A DNA stretch of 33,490 nucleotides from JAUWQU01 sp964605095 (GCA_964605095.1 CAZSBS010000012.1:1-33490); one strand, 5' to 3'; shown: positions 8,645 through 17,351, counted from the first letter of the stretch. Numbers and translations are program-made. Notes: a model not told the origin generated them from the letters alone.

Positions 8645-8718
8645 GGGCCGTTAGCTCAGTTGGCTAGAGCGCCTGCTCGACACGCAGGAGGTCACTGGTT
8701 CAAATCCAGTACGGCTCA
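8645..8718 (+). tRNA. tRNA-Val(GAC) with C at position 33
   Basis: A complete 74-base cloverleaf: acceptor stem GGGCCGT/ACGGCTC (one G-T pair), D arm GCTC/GAGC, anticodon stem CCTGC/GCAGG, T arm ACTGG-TTCAAAT-CCAGT, discriminator A, no encoded CCA. The seven-base anticodon loop is TCGACAC, which places GAC at 34-36 (valine). Ordinary tRNA-Val(GAC) genes have CTGACAC here, with the near-universal U33; this copy has U32-C33. It may be a functional oddity, a degenerate copy, or a sequencing error. An integrase relic begins 23 bases downstream. Confidence 0.88.
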
Positions 8719-8740
8719 GTGATGTAAGCCCTGCCAGGGC

Positions 8741-8967
8741 ATGATCTGCATTGCCCGCCGGGAGATATACCTCGGCCCGCACGGCAGCCCCGAGAGCCTC
8801 AAACGCTACACCGCCAGGTCGTCGCCCGATGGCAGGTCGGCGATGCCGCGGCGGGCGGTGGCGCCGGTCCCGAACGAAAGGTTCCCCCGGACGTGGCTGT
8901 CATCGAGTTCGTCGCGAAGTTCGCCGCCTGGGCAAAGAGGCACTGCGGCAAGCACGCCTCAACTTAA
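8741..8967 (+). pseudogene. Decayed integrase (tyrosine recombinase) N-terminal fragment
   Basis: Translation from the ATG at 8741 gives ICIARREIYLGPHGSPES followed by LKRYTA, the start of the SAM-like N-terminal region common in planctomycete phage-type integrases. The match then jumps to the neighbouring frame near 8820 (VVARWQVGDA, later PPDVAVIEFVAKFAAW and AKRHCGKH) and ends at a TAA at 8965. So a frameshift and an early end separate two parts of one gene; the catalytic domain with the R-H-R-Y residues is absent. Position directly 3' of a tRNA gene is the classic site for such integrases. The rest of 8719-9010 shows nothing else. Confidence 0.6.
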
Positions 8968-9010
8968 TTCCGCGGAACTTCGGAATACATAGCGCACCTC
9001 GGGCGCAAGT

Positions 9011-9019
9011 TGCTATAAT
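9011..9019 (+). promoter_or_regulatory. Extended -10 promoter of the RRM gene
   Basis: TGCTATAAT is a perfect extended -10 (TG-N-TATAAT, hexamer 9014-9019) with no recognisable -35. Transcription would start near 9026 and leave an untranslated leader of about 164 bases before the gene at 9190. Confidence 0.6.
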
Positions 9020-9125
9020 GGACGTGTTCGGTTCGTCTATCGAAGACCTGCACGGGACATTCGTCGTAGCCTCCCGCCAACAACTCTCGCCTGACGCTCC
9101 TGACTCCTTGGGCCGGAATCGAGCC

Positions 9126-9162
9126 TCTTTCTGAAGGATCCCAGAAAGAAAAAACGGGATCC
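9126..9162 (+). promoter_or_regulatory. Two mutually exclusive hairpins in the RRM leader
   Basis: Stem A pairs TCTTTCTG (9126-9133) with CAGAAAGA (9142-9149) around an 8-base loop. Stem B pairs GGATCCC (9136-9142) with GGGATCC (9156-9162). Stem B uses the loop and first 3' base of stem A, so only one can form at a time. The structure ends 27 bases before the start codon. This is the geometry of a temperature- or protein-dependent leader switch; function is inferred. Confidence 0.45.
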
Positions 9163-9189
9163 ACTAGCCCTCTATGACAGGAGACTCTC

Positions 9190-9471
9190 ATGGGCAAGAA
9201 GCTGTATGTTGGAAACCTCGGGTACGATGTGAACGATGCGGCCCTCGCGCAGTTGTTCGCGGAGCACGGGACGGTCGGCAGCGCCAATGTCATCATTGAC
9301 AAGGCCACCGGCCAGAGCAAAGGCTTCGGTTTCGTGGAAATGTCCACGGATGCCGAAGCGCAGGCGGCGATCACCGCCCTTAACGGCCGGGACCACGGCG
9401 GGCGCGCCCTGACGGTCAACGAGGCCAAGCCTCGCCCGGAAGGCGGTAGCCGCGGCGGCCGGCGCTACTAG
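9190..9471 (+). CDS. RRM-domain RNA-binding protein
   Basis: A 93-residue single-RRM protein of the type found in cyanobacteria and planctomycetes (Rbp-like). RNP2 is LYVGNL (residues 5-10) and RNP1 is KGFGFVEM (about 44-51), followed by a short Arg/Gly tail (EGGSRGGRRY). The domain fills residues 3-80. It binds single-stranded RNA and in related organisms is often cold-induced; that role here is inference supported by its long structured leader. The start has AGGAG eight bases upstream, in GACAGGAGACTCTC. Monocistronic: own extended -10 promoter and a strong terminator. It lies in a stretch with integrase and methylase relics but shows no sign of decay. Confidence 0.9.
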   Translation: MGKKLYVGNLGYDVNDAALAQLFAEHGTVGSANVIIDKATGQSKGFGFVEMSTDAEAQAAITALNGRDHGGRALTVNEAKPRPEGGSRGGRRY

Positions 9472-9488
9472 GCATTGTAGGAAGAATC

Positions 9489-9524
9489 GCGGAGCCCTGG
9501 CCCTTGCGGGGCTCCGCCGTTCTT
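9489..9524 (+). terminator. Intrinsic terminator of the RRM gene
   Basis: Nine-base perfect stem GCGGAGCCC/GGGCTCCGC (9489-9497, 9509-9517), 11-base loop, then CGTTCTTT. Placed 17 bases after the stop codon. Confidence 0.75.
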
Positions 9525-9578
9525 TCGCCTCGCGCGGCCTGCCGCGCCGGCGACGTTCGATACCGGGAGTGACTCAAA

Positions 9579-9944
9579 ATGAAGAACATCCTAACTGAGT
9601 CGTCCTCAGAAACCTCGGTGGCAATGGCCGACATGGCCTATCGCGACGTTCTGGCCCGCCATGCGCTGGTGAACTTCTCTCGGCAGGAGATCGAGTTAGC
9701 GCTGGCCACGCTGCAATCATTGGACTGCGATGGCGTTGGAAGCCGCGGCATCCGCTTCCAGGCGGCCGTCAACCGGCTGCAATCCCGCAAAGACCTTTCA
9801 TCCGAGGCCGTCGATAACATTCTCCAGCAACTTATGAGCGCGGAGTACGACCTCGACCAGGCTGAATGGGAACGCGACTGCCACCGCAGAACCTCCCTGT
9901 CGCACTCGACCTTCAGGATACCGCAGGCGAAGCCGCGGGCCTAG
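9579..9944 (+). CDS. Small protein of unknown function
   Basis: A 121-residue protein I do not recognise. It has no signal peptide or membrane segment. Residues 20-95 look largely helical, with an amphipathic stretch FSRQEIELALATLQSL and a second helix-rich part ending LMSAEYDLDQAEWERD; the tail is basic and probably disordered. GGGAGTG lies 9 bases before the ATG. It sits between the RRM gene and a methylase relic, in what looks like an eroded island, so it may be a surviving cargo gene. The reading frame has the GC-rich third positions of the surrounding genes. Confidence 0.5.
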   Translation: MKNILTESSSETSVAMADMAYRDVLARHALVNFSRQEIELALATLQSLDCDGVGSRGIRFQAAVNRLQSRKDLSSEAVDNILQQLMSAEYDLDQAEWERDCHRRTSLSHSTFRIPQAKPRA

Positions 9945-9950
9945 GGCGAC

Positions 9951-10163
9951 TTATTGGCGGCATGCATCCCGGAGCCTGTCGTAACGCTCCAGTATGCGGG
10001 AGAATGAGGCGCCCGCGGACAGCAGACCCTCTCCGGCGCCGCTGGAGGTCGATATGATGTACTCCACATCCGAACGTTCGATCCCATAAAGCAGCATGTA
10101 GGCCGCATCAAGTTCAGCCAGCAGGTTCTCTCGCTGGTCGGCCTTCCACGACCAACTGCTGTC
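9951..10163 (-). pseudogene. C-terminal relic of a DNA methylase / type IIG-like restriction enzyme
   Basis: An open stretch of 70 codons between in-frame stops (TAG at 10164-10166, TAA at 9951-9953) with no suitable start. It reads DSSWSWKADQRENLLAELDA, then YMLLYGIERSDVEYIIST and ends ILERYDRLRDA. The pattern LLAELDA, LYG, D-x-x-YI-x-x-T and ILE-x-YD-x-L is what I recognise as the extreme C-terminus of Eco57I-type and related N6-adenine methylase proteins. No catalytic motif (NPPY) is present, so the gene is a remnant. The flanking sequence to 10220 holds no continuation. Confidence 0.5.
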
Positions 10164-10220
10164 CTACGGCTCCCCGCCGATGCGGTATTCCTCTTCTTTC
10201 TTTACGAACACGCCAGCGAC

Positions 10221-10251
10221 AAAGAAGAAAAAGAATATGCCCTCACGGGCA
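10221..10251 (-). terminator. Intrinsic terminator after dnaB
   Basis: On the minus strand TGCCC-GTGA-GGGCA (10238-10251) followed by TATTCTTTTTCTTCTTT. It lies 17 bases past the dnaB stop and closes the long ribosomal/replication operon. Confidence 0.75.
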
Positions 10252-10267
10252 CACTACAAACCCGATG

Positions 10268-11671
<1,404 letters not shown>

Positions 11672-11872
11672 CCGTGACTCTTCCTCACGAAAGGGTTCGT
11701 TATCGGACGGCATAGTGCCGGATACGGGGCAGCGATATTACTGCGCCGGGCCGGGCTGGTCAAGGAAGCGTTCAGCGCGCGAAAAAGCTTGGCGAGGCTT
11801 TGTGGTCCCGCACCGGGCCTTGTTCACTTCCGGCCCGTGGCACAGTCGCTGCTGCCGCGGCGGCGTGGGGGT

Positions 11873-12382
11873 TTATTCGTCGGTGTCGGTTGTTTCCGAC
11901 GCCTTGGTCGCCTCGGCGGGGGCTTGGGGCTCTTCGCCGTGGATGGGCACGATCCAGACGCTGATGGCGGCGGTGACGTCCTCGGCGAACTTGAGGGCGA
12001 CGCTGTACTTGTCGAGCTTGCGGATGGGCTCGTCCAGGACAACATTTTCGGCTTCGATGAAGCAGTTCTGTTCAGCCAGTGCGGCGACGATCTGTGCCGG
12101 GCCGACGGAGCCGTAAAGCTGTCCTTCATCGTTGGCGCGTGCGGAGATTGTGACCTCCTTGCCGTTAACCAGCGTAGCGCGGGCCTGGATCTCGGCGCGC
12201 TGGCGGGCGAGCTCTTGGAGATACTTCTGCTTCTCGCGCTCGACCTGTTTGATGTTTGCGGCGGTGGGCTCGTAGGCAAAGCCCTGCGGCAGCAGATAGT
12301 TGCGCGCGTAGCCCGGCTTGACCTCGATCAGGTCGCCGATCTTGCCGACATTGGTGACGTTTTTCCTAAGCAGCACCTTCAT
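11873..12382 (-). CDS. rplI: 50S ribosomal protein bL9
   Basis: A 169-residue ribosomal protein. The N-terminal domain starts MKVLLRKNVTNVGKIGD and contains the bL9 signature GYARNYLLPQGFA; a long helix (about 40-75) links it to the C-terminal rRNA-binding domain (about 80-150). The last 20 residues (EEPQAPAEATKASETTDTDE) are an acidic extension beyond the usual 148-150 residues. The start at 12382 has AAGGA nine bases upstream; the longer open frame to 12433 runs into rpsR. Follows rpsR by 40 bases. Confidence 0.95.
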   Translation of the reverse strand: MKVLLRKNVTNVGKIGDLIEVKPGYARNYLLPQGFAYEPTAANIKQVEREKQKYLQELARQRAEIQARATLVNGKEVTISARANDEGQLYGSVGPAQIVAALAEQNCFIEAENVVLDEPIRKLDKYSVALKFAEDVTAAISVWIVPIHGEEPQAPAEATKASETTDTDE

Positions 12383-12422
12383 AGTTGGTGTCCTTGTAGT
12401 CTCGAGTGCGTCGTTGGTTGTG

Positions 12423-12683
12423 CTAGGCGACAAAGGGCATCAGCGCCAGCAGCCTTGCTCGCTTGATGGCGCGCATGCAGGACCGCTGGTGCCTGGCGCA
12501 GTTGCCGCTGCGCTTTCGCGAGAAGATCTTGCCCTGCTGGGTCGTCAGCTTGCTGAGCGTGCCGATGTCCTTGTAGTCCACCTCGTCGGCCTTGCCGCGG
12601 CAGAAGCGGCACGTGGCCTGTTCACGGAAGCGGCTGCGACGTTTCTTGCGGATGGGCTTGCCCTTGGTTGGTCGTCTTGCCAT
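12423..12683 (-). CDS. rpsR: 30S ribosomal protein bS18
   Basis: An 86-residue basic ribosomal protein that binds bS6 in the small subunit platform. The conserved core DYKDIGTLSKLTTQQGKIF and RHQRSCMRAIKRARLLALMPF is complete. Residues 1-30 carry a CRFC motif and a third cysteine follows in GNCARHQ, as in zinc-binding (C+) bS18 forms. The start has AGAGGA about ten bases upstream. The 109-base gap to ssb contains a CCCGCC/GGCGGG hairpin near 12739-12763. Confidence 0.95.
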   Translation of the reverse strand: MARRPTKGKPIRKKRRSRFREQATCRFCRGKADEVDYKDIGTLSKLTTQQGKIFSRKRSGNCARHQRSCMRAIKRARLLALMPFVA

Positions 12684-12792
12684 GGTGATGATTCCTCTTG
12701 ATGGAAGTTATAATCTCTGTCTTTTTCTCTGGCGTCAGCCCGCCATTGGGGGTCCCGGGCGGGTGGCCTGCAAAGGCTTGGCTGGCTTTGGG

Positions 12793-13332
12793 TTAGAACG
12801 GTATATTGTCCTGGCTTCCGCCGAAGTCGTCATCGTACACCGGCTCTTGGGGTTCCGGAGCGGGCGGCTCGTCCATCCCCTGCGGTGCCTGCTGCGGCGC
12901 CTGCTGGGGAGCCTGTGGCGGTCGCATCTGCCGCTGCGGAGGCTGCCCCTGCTGGGGGGCCTGCTGCGGCGCACGGCCCTGGCCGCCGGGCTGACCTGAC
13001 GGCTTGCTGTCAAGGAACTGGAAGCCCTCGACGAATACCCGGTGCCTGCTGCGCTTGTTGCCGTCCTTGTCCGTCCACTGGTCCAACTGGAGCCGGCCCT
13101 CGACTAGTAACTGCCGGCCCTTGGAGGTGTATTGGTTGAGGATCTCCGCCGGCTTGCCGTAGGCCCGGCAGTCGATGAAGCAGACATCCTCCCGCTGCTG
13201 GCCGGACTGGTCCTTCCACTTGTGGTTAACCGCCAGGCCGAATTCAACCACTGGCGTCTGGCTGGGCAGGTAGCTGAGCTGCGGGTCCCGCGTCAGGTTG
13301 CCGACAAGAATGATCTTGTTGTAGTTCGCCAT
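12793..13332 (-). CDS. ssb: Single-stranded DNA-binding protein
   Basis: A 179-residue SSB. The OB fold covers about residues 1-108 (MANYNKIILVGNLTRDP, FGLAVNHKWKD, CFIDCRAYGKPAE, LLVEGRLQLDQWTDKDG). A long Gln/Pro/Gly linker (about 115-160) follows, built of QQAPQ-type units, then the conserved acidic tip DDDFGG...DNIPF that recruits repair and replication proteins. The start at 13332 follows GGGAG by eight bases. Standard location between rpsF and rpsR. Confidence 0.95.
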   Translation of the reverse strand: MANYNKIILVGNLTRDPQLSYLPSQTPVVEFGLAVNHKWKDQSGQQREDVCFIDCRAYGKPAEILNQYTSKGRQLLVEGRLQLDQWTDKDGNKRSRHRVFVEGFQFLDSKPSGQPGGQGRAPQQAPQQGQPPQRQMRPPQAPQQAPQQAPQGMDEPPAPEPQEPVYDDDFGGSQDNIPF

Positions 13333-13414
13333 GTCGTTTGCTCCCGGCAACAGAGGGTTATCGCTCGGCTTGCGCGCGAGCCTCGTGCCCCGGAAAGGGG
13401 CTGCCTGAAGGAAA

Positions 13415-13894
13415 TCAGTTATCGTCGCCGGCTTCCTCACCGTCGGCCAAGTCCTCAGCGACGGCCTCGACCTCGGCGACGGCCTCGACTTGGGCATCCG
13501 CCGGGGCGACCACGTCGGCCTCCGGCTCGTCCTCGCGGCGTTCAACCGGACGTTGGGTGGCGATGCTGGCGGGCGTTTCGGCCTGGATCTGCTCTTCGGT
13601 AAGCCCGTCGCGCCGCAGCAGCAGCACGCGGAGAACCCGCTCGTCGAGCCGGCAGTCGTGCTCGATTTCGGCGATCCGCAGCGGATCGGACTCGAAAAAG
13701 CTCAGGACGTAAAGCCCGCGCCGCCTGCCCTTGATTTCGTAGGCCAGCCTGCGCTCATCCCATGGCTTGATCGCCAGGGTGGTAGCCTCATTGCGGTCCA
13801 AAATGGTGCGAACAGGCTCGCTGGCTGCCTGGAAGTCCGGGTTGCCGGCGTCCAGCAGGAACATGCCTTCGTAGCTAACTTTGTCTTGGCTCAT
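13415..13894 (-). CDS. rpsF: 30S ribosomal protein bS6
   Basis: A 159-residue bS6, longer than the usual 95-135. The ferredoxin-like fold covers residues 1-100 (YEGMFLLDAG, WDERRLAYEIKGRRRGLYV, DERVLRVLLLRRDG). The C-terminal 50 residues are a very acidic tail with imperfect EAVAEVEAVAED repeats, which suggests a disordered extension. The start at 13894 (MSQDKVSYEG) has no strong ribosome site; the long open frame to 13954 overlaps pth and is rejected. Pairs with bS18 in the ribosome. Confidence 0.93.
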   Translation of the reverse strand: MSQDKVSYEGMFLLDAGNPDFQAASEPVRTILDRNEATTLAIKPWDERRLAYEIKGRRRGLYVLSFFESDPLRIAEIEHDCRLDERVLRVLLLRRDGLTEEQIQAETPASIATQRPVERREDEPEADVVAPADAQVEAVAEVEAVAEDLADGEEAGDDN

Positions 13895-13950
13895 CTTGGT
13901 TTTCCGTTCTTGTGCCTGGTCAACGATCACCGGGGCGACTGCCCGGCCGA

Positions 13951-14559
13951 TCATTCTTCCGGTTTCCTGTTGTATCTTTCCATCGCGTAGTTCATACCGC
14001 GAAACACCCAGTCGTTCGCGGCGTCGGCGGCGACCTGGATCGCCGTTTGAATAATCGCAAAATCGTCCGGCGCGAACTTCGACAGCACGAAGTCGGCGCC
14101 GTCCATTCGCCCGGGCGGGCTGCCTATGCCGATCCGAAGCCTCGGCACCGCCAGCGTGCCCAATTGCCCGACGACGTCCGCCAAGCCCTTCTGCCCGCCG
14201 GAAGAGCCCTCCCCGCGCAGCCTGACGCGCCCGACCGGCAGGTTCATGTCGTCCAGCACCACCAGCAATTCATCGGGCTCGGCCTTGTAGAAGGCCGACA
14301 ACTCCCGAACCGCCAGACCGGAGCGGTTCATGTACGTATGCGGCTCGAACAGCACCACCGACCGGCTGGCGCCTTGCGGCTCGGCCGGACGAACTTCCCA
14401 AAGCTGCCCGCCGAAGGCAGCCTTGCCATCGCCAGCCTGCCAGCGGCTTGCCAGCAGGTCCACCACCCGAAAGCCGACGTTGTGGCGGGTCTGCACGTAC
14501 TGGCGCCCGGGATTGCCCAGGCCCACCACGAAAAGCTTTCTGTCGACGTCGTCTTGCAC
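13951..14559 (-). CDS. pth: Peptidyl-tRNA hydrolase
   Basis: A 202-residue enzyme that frees tRNA from dropped-off peptidyl-tRNA. The conserved residues are present: GLGNPG (Asn in the active site), TRHNVGF (catalytic His), DDMNLPVGRVRLR with GSSGGQKGL, and IGIGSPPGRMDGADFVL. No ATG exists near the conserved N-terminus; a GTG at 14559 preceded by GGCGGCAGG is the most plausible start, giving VQDDVDRKLFVVGLGNPG. The ATG at 14727 lies inside rplY and would add 56 unrelated residues. 37 bases after rplY. Confidence 0.92.
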   Translation of the reverse strand: MQDDVDRKLFVVGLGNPGRQYVQTRHNVGFRVVDLLASRWQAGDGKAAFGGQLWEVRPAEPQGASRSVVLFEPHTYMNRSGLAVRELSAFYKAEPDELLVVLDDMNLPVGRVRLRGEGSSGGQKGLADVVGQLGTLAVPRLRIGIGSPPGRMDGADFVLSKFAPDDFAIIQTAIQVAADAANDWVFRGMNYAMERYNRKPEE

Positions 14560-14596
14560 GTGGCCTGCCGCCGGAACTCGCGGTAGCGCGAGGCCG

Positions 14597-15220
14597 CTAC
14601 TCGGCGGCCTCCTCTTCTTCCTTGGCGCCGATGACTTCGGGCTGGGCCTCTTCCTCGCCCTCGGCGGGGACAACCACTTCCTCGGCCACTTCGGCGCACT
14701 GGCAGAGCACCGCGTCGGGGTCGCCAAGCAGCACGACGCCCTCGGGCAGTTGGATGTCCCGCAGGTGGAGGCTCTCGTCGAGGCCCAGGTCGGTGACCAT
14801 CACGCGGATTTCCTCGGGAATGGTCGCCACGGGACACTCGATCTTGATGTCGCCGGTGATCTGGTTGAGCACGCCACCCAGAGCCAGGCCCTTGGGCGTG
14901 CCGCGCAGGATCACCCGCACCTCAACCTCGACGCGGTCAGTCAGCGAGACGCGAAGAAGGTCCACGTGCTGAACGAAGTGCCCGAAGGTGTCGTACTGGA
15001 CGGCCTTGACAATCGCGTTCTGGATCACCCCGTCGATGTCCACCTCGAGCAGGCGCTCGCCGTGATGGAGGGCCAACACCAGGTCGTGCTCGCTTATCGT
15101 CACCTGGGCCGGCTGCTCGCCCCGACCGTAAATGATCGCCGGGGTCAGCCCCTTGGCCCGGAGCTTCTTGACCTGCCGGGACCCCGTTTCCTTGCGGGTT
15201 GTCGCTTTGATCTGTGCCAT
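14597..15220 (-). CDS. rplY: 50S ribosomal protein bL25 (Ctc form)
   Basis: A 207-residue general stress/Ctc-type bL25 that binds 5S rRNA. Residues 1-90 form the L25 domain (ETGSRQVKKLRAKGLTPAII, YGRGEQPAQV), followed by the TL5 C-terminal domain (about 95-185, VRVILRGTPKGLALGGVL) and a Glu-rich tail. Normal for the two-domain form. Followed by pth, as in many bacteria (prs-ctc-pth). Confidence 0.93.
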   Translation of the reverse strand: MAQIKATTRKETGSRQVKKLRAKGLTPAIIYGRGEQPAQVTISEHDLVLALHHGERLLEVDIDGVIQNAIVKAVQYDTFGHFVQHVDLLRVSLTDRVEVEVRVILRGTPKGLALGGVLNQITGDIKIECPVATIPEEIRVMVTDLGLDESLHLRDIQLPEGVVLLGDPDAVLCQCAEVAEEVVVPAEGEEEAQPEVIGAKEEEEAAE

Positions 15221-15251
15221 GTTTGGTATTCTCCTCGGCCTGCCCGCGGGG

Positions 15252-16211
15252 CTATTGGCCGGCGTCCTTCAAGAAAAGGCTGCTTACTGATTCGTCGTTG
15301 TGAATGCGGTGGATGGCCTCGCCGATTAGCTCAGCCATGCCCAGTACCTTCAACTTGCCGATCGTCGCGGCTTTTGCCGCATCGACCGGTATCGTGTCCG
15401 TAACCAATACCTGCTCGATCGGGGCCGCCCGGAGTCGCCCAGCCGCCGGGCCGGCAAGCACCGCGTGGGTGGCCCCCACGTAAACCTTGCGGGCGCCACT
15501 GTCCTTGCAGAGTTGGGCGGCCATGCATACCGTCCCGCCGGTCGAGATCATGTCGTCCATCATCAGGACGGTGCGGTTCTTGACCTCGCCGATGATATGC
15601 CCGACCTCGACGCTCTCGCCGCCCGTGCGGCGCTTGTCGATTATCGCCAGGTCCCCGCCCAGCCGCCGGGCGTACACACGCGCACGCTTGACGTTGCCGA
15701 CATCGGGGCTGACCAACACCAGGTCCTGGAAGTTCTGCCCGGCGTAGTAGCGGCTCAGGACAGGCTCGGCGAACAGGTTGTCTACGGGTATGTCGAAAAA
15801 GCCCTGAATCTGCGCCGCATGCAGGTCGATCGTCAGGACCCGATCCGCCCCAGCCGTGGCGATAAGGTTCGCCGCAAGCTTGGCAGTAATAGGCGTGCGG
15901 CCCTCGTCCTTGCGGTCCTGGCGGGCGTACCCGAAGTACGGGATTACCGCCGTAATCCGCTCGGCGGAGGCGCGGCGGGCGCAGTCGATGAAGATCAACA
16001 GCTCCATCAGCGACTCGTTTACCGGCGCGCAGGTCGGCTGGATTATGAACACGTCGCGCCCGCGGACGTCGTCGTCGAGCTTGACCATCAACTCACCGTC
16101 CGGGAACGAGGTGATCGTAACCTTGCCCAGCGCTATGCCCAGGTACTCGCTGATCGACTGGGCCAGCCGCGGGTTGCTCCGGCCGCTGAAAAGCTTGAGG
16201 TTTGTCGTCAT
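15252..16211 (-). CDS. prs: Ribose-phosphate pyrophosphokinase (PRPP synthase)
   Basis: A 319-residue class I PRPP synthase; it makes phosphoribosyl pyrophosphate from ribose 5-phosphate and ATP for nucleotide, His and Trp synthesis. Visible: LKLFSGRSNPRLAQ start, FPDGELMVKL, the YFGYARQDRKDEGRTPITAK flexible-loop region, DLHAAQIQGFFDIPVDNL, the catalytic KRRTG, and the PRPP-binding VLMMDDMISTGGT. Length is typical. Its ATG overlaps the glmU stop by four bases (ATGA), so the two are translationally coupled. Confidence 0.96.
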   Translation of the reverse strand: MTTNLKLFSGRSNPRLAQSISEYLGIALGKVTITSFPDGELMVKLDDDVRGRDVFIIQPTCAPVNESLMELLIFIDCARRASAERITAVIPYFGYARQDRKDEGRTPITAKLAANLIATAGADRVLTIDLHAAQIQGFFDIPVDNLFAEPVLSRYYAGQNFQDLVLVSPDVGNVKRARVYARRLGGDLAIIDKRRTGGESVEVGHIIGEVKNRTVLMMDDMISTGGTVCMAAQLCKDSGARKVYVGATHAVLAGPAAGRLRAAPIEQVLVTDTIPVDAAKAATIGKLKVLGMAELIGEAIHRIHNDESVSSLFLKDAGQ

Positions 16212-16966
16212 CGCACGCCCTCCGCCGCCATGCGGGCAGCCATGATGTCCGAGACTTTCCCCAACTCGTCCAGCGTGTTTATGCTAAGCACATCCTCGGG
16301 CGGCACGGCCGCGATGGCGGCGATCTTTCGCCCGTCGGACGCCAGGAGCCCAAGGGCATCGGTCAGGTAGTACTCGCCCTTGGCGTTATCGTTTTTCAGC
16401 CGGGCTATCACGTCGCGAAGCGCCGCCGCGTCGAAGCAGTAGATCGACACGTTGACCTCGCGGATGGCCTTCTGCTCGGCGGTGGCGTCCAGGGCCTCGA
16501 CGATTCCCACGAGATTGCCGGCCTCGTCGCGAATGATCCGCCCGTAGCCGCCCGGCTCGGGCAGGATGCTCGTCGCCAGCGTGCAGGCCGCCCCTGTCGC
16601 CTGGTGGATTTCGATGAGCTGTCGCAGGGTCTCCGGCCTGATCAGCGGTCCGTCGCCGGCAAGCACAAGCACCGGGCCGTCCAGGCCGGTAAGCTCGCTC
16701 TTGCAGACCATAACGGCATGCCCGGTCCCCATTTGCGGGCTCTGGAGCACCCAGGAGATGTCCCCGGCGTCGTCAGGAAAAGTCTGCTTTACAAGAGCCG
16801 CTCTGTGCCCGACGACGACCAGCAGCCTGCCGCTGCCGGCCTGGCGGGCCGTGTCCAGCACGTACGCCAGCATCGGCCTGCCGCAGACCGGGTGCAGGAC
16901 CTTGGGCAAATCGGACTGCATCCGAGTGCCCTTGCCCGCCGCCAGAATGATCGCCGTGGTCGCCAT
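16208..16966 (-). CDS. glmU: GlmU-like UDP-GlcNAc pyrophosphorylase, N-terminal domain only
   Basis: A 252-residue nucleotidyltransferase. The GlmU signature LAAGKGTRMQSDLPKVLH is at residues 8-25, with QSPQMGTGHAV, VLAGDGPLIRP and GYGRIIRDEAGNLVGIVE further on. It should form UDP-GlcNAc from GlcNAc-1-phosphate and UTP for peptidoglycan and lipid A. Bacterial GlmU is normally about 450 residues with a C-terminal left-handed beta-helix acetyltransferase; that half is missing here and the gene stops cleanly into prs, so the acetylation step must be done elsewhere. No strong ribosome site is seen. Heads the long minus-strand operon behind tRNA-Gln. Confidence 0.88.
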   Translation of the reverse strand: MATTAIILAAGKGTRMQSDLPKVLHPVCGRPMLAYVLDTARQAGSGRLLVVVGHRAALVKQTFPDDAGDISWVLQSPQMGTGHAVMVCKSELTGLDGPVLVLAGDGPLIRPETLRQLIEIHQATGAACTLATSILPEPGGYGRIIRDEAGNLVGIVEALDATAEQKAIREVNVSIYCFDAAALRDVIARLKNDNAKGEYYLTDALGLLASDGRKIAAIAAVPPEDVLSINTLDELGKVSDIMAARMAAEGVR

Positions 16967-17075
16967 CGCTATGCCGTATATATTTACCAGTAAACCGGTT
17001 ATGCCTTAATCGCTTCGCCCTGGCCCACCGTCCGGCGAACCTTATCTGCCAGGCGACTAAAGCCGCGTAATTACG

Positions 17076-17147
17076 CTACCCGGCCAGGACTCGAACCTGG
17101 AATGGAAGTACCAAAAACTTCTGTGTTGCCAATTACACCACCGGGTA
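17076..17147 (-). tRNA. tRNA-Gln(TTG)
   Basis: A 72-base cloverleaf: acceptor TACCCGG/CCGGGTA with the U1-A72 pair typical of tRNA-Gln, D arm GTGT/ACAC, anticodon stem GAAGT/ACTTC with loop TTTTGGT (anticodon TTG), T arm CCAGG-TTCGAGT-CCTGG, discriminator G, no encoded CCA. It lies about 110 bases before glmU on the same strand and is probably processed from the operon transcript. Confidence 0.93.
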
Positions 17148-17351
17148 AGGTGGATCCAATACCGGGCCGGTGCGGGGCGCCTTAACTACGCCGGCCTGCA
17201 TCAATGGTGTCGCAGCAGGGGATTCGTCCGGGAGCCCGAACTTGCGGCCGCGACCTCGCAAGCCCGTTCCCGGCCTGTTTTCCGGCATATTCCGCCGTCT
17301 GGGCCGGGGCACTCCGTGCGGACGACACGACGCCCTGTGACAAAGCGAAAT

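Noticed and set aside
9018..9134. Leader peptide ORF (MDVFGSSIEDL on) before the RRM gene
   Set aside because: Its ATG overlaps the -10 element and would lie upstream of the predicted transcription start.
10167..10260. Phe-rich continuation (FFFFF...VAGVFVKKEEEY) of the methylase relic
   Set aside because: The poly-Phe is the translated T-run of the dnaB terminator, so this part is not taken as protein.
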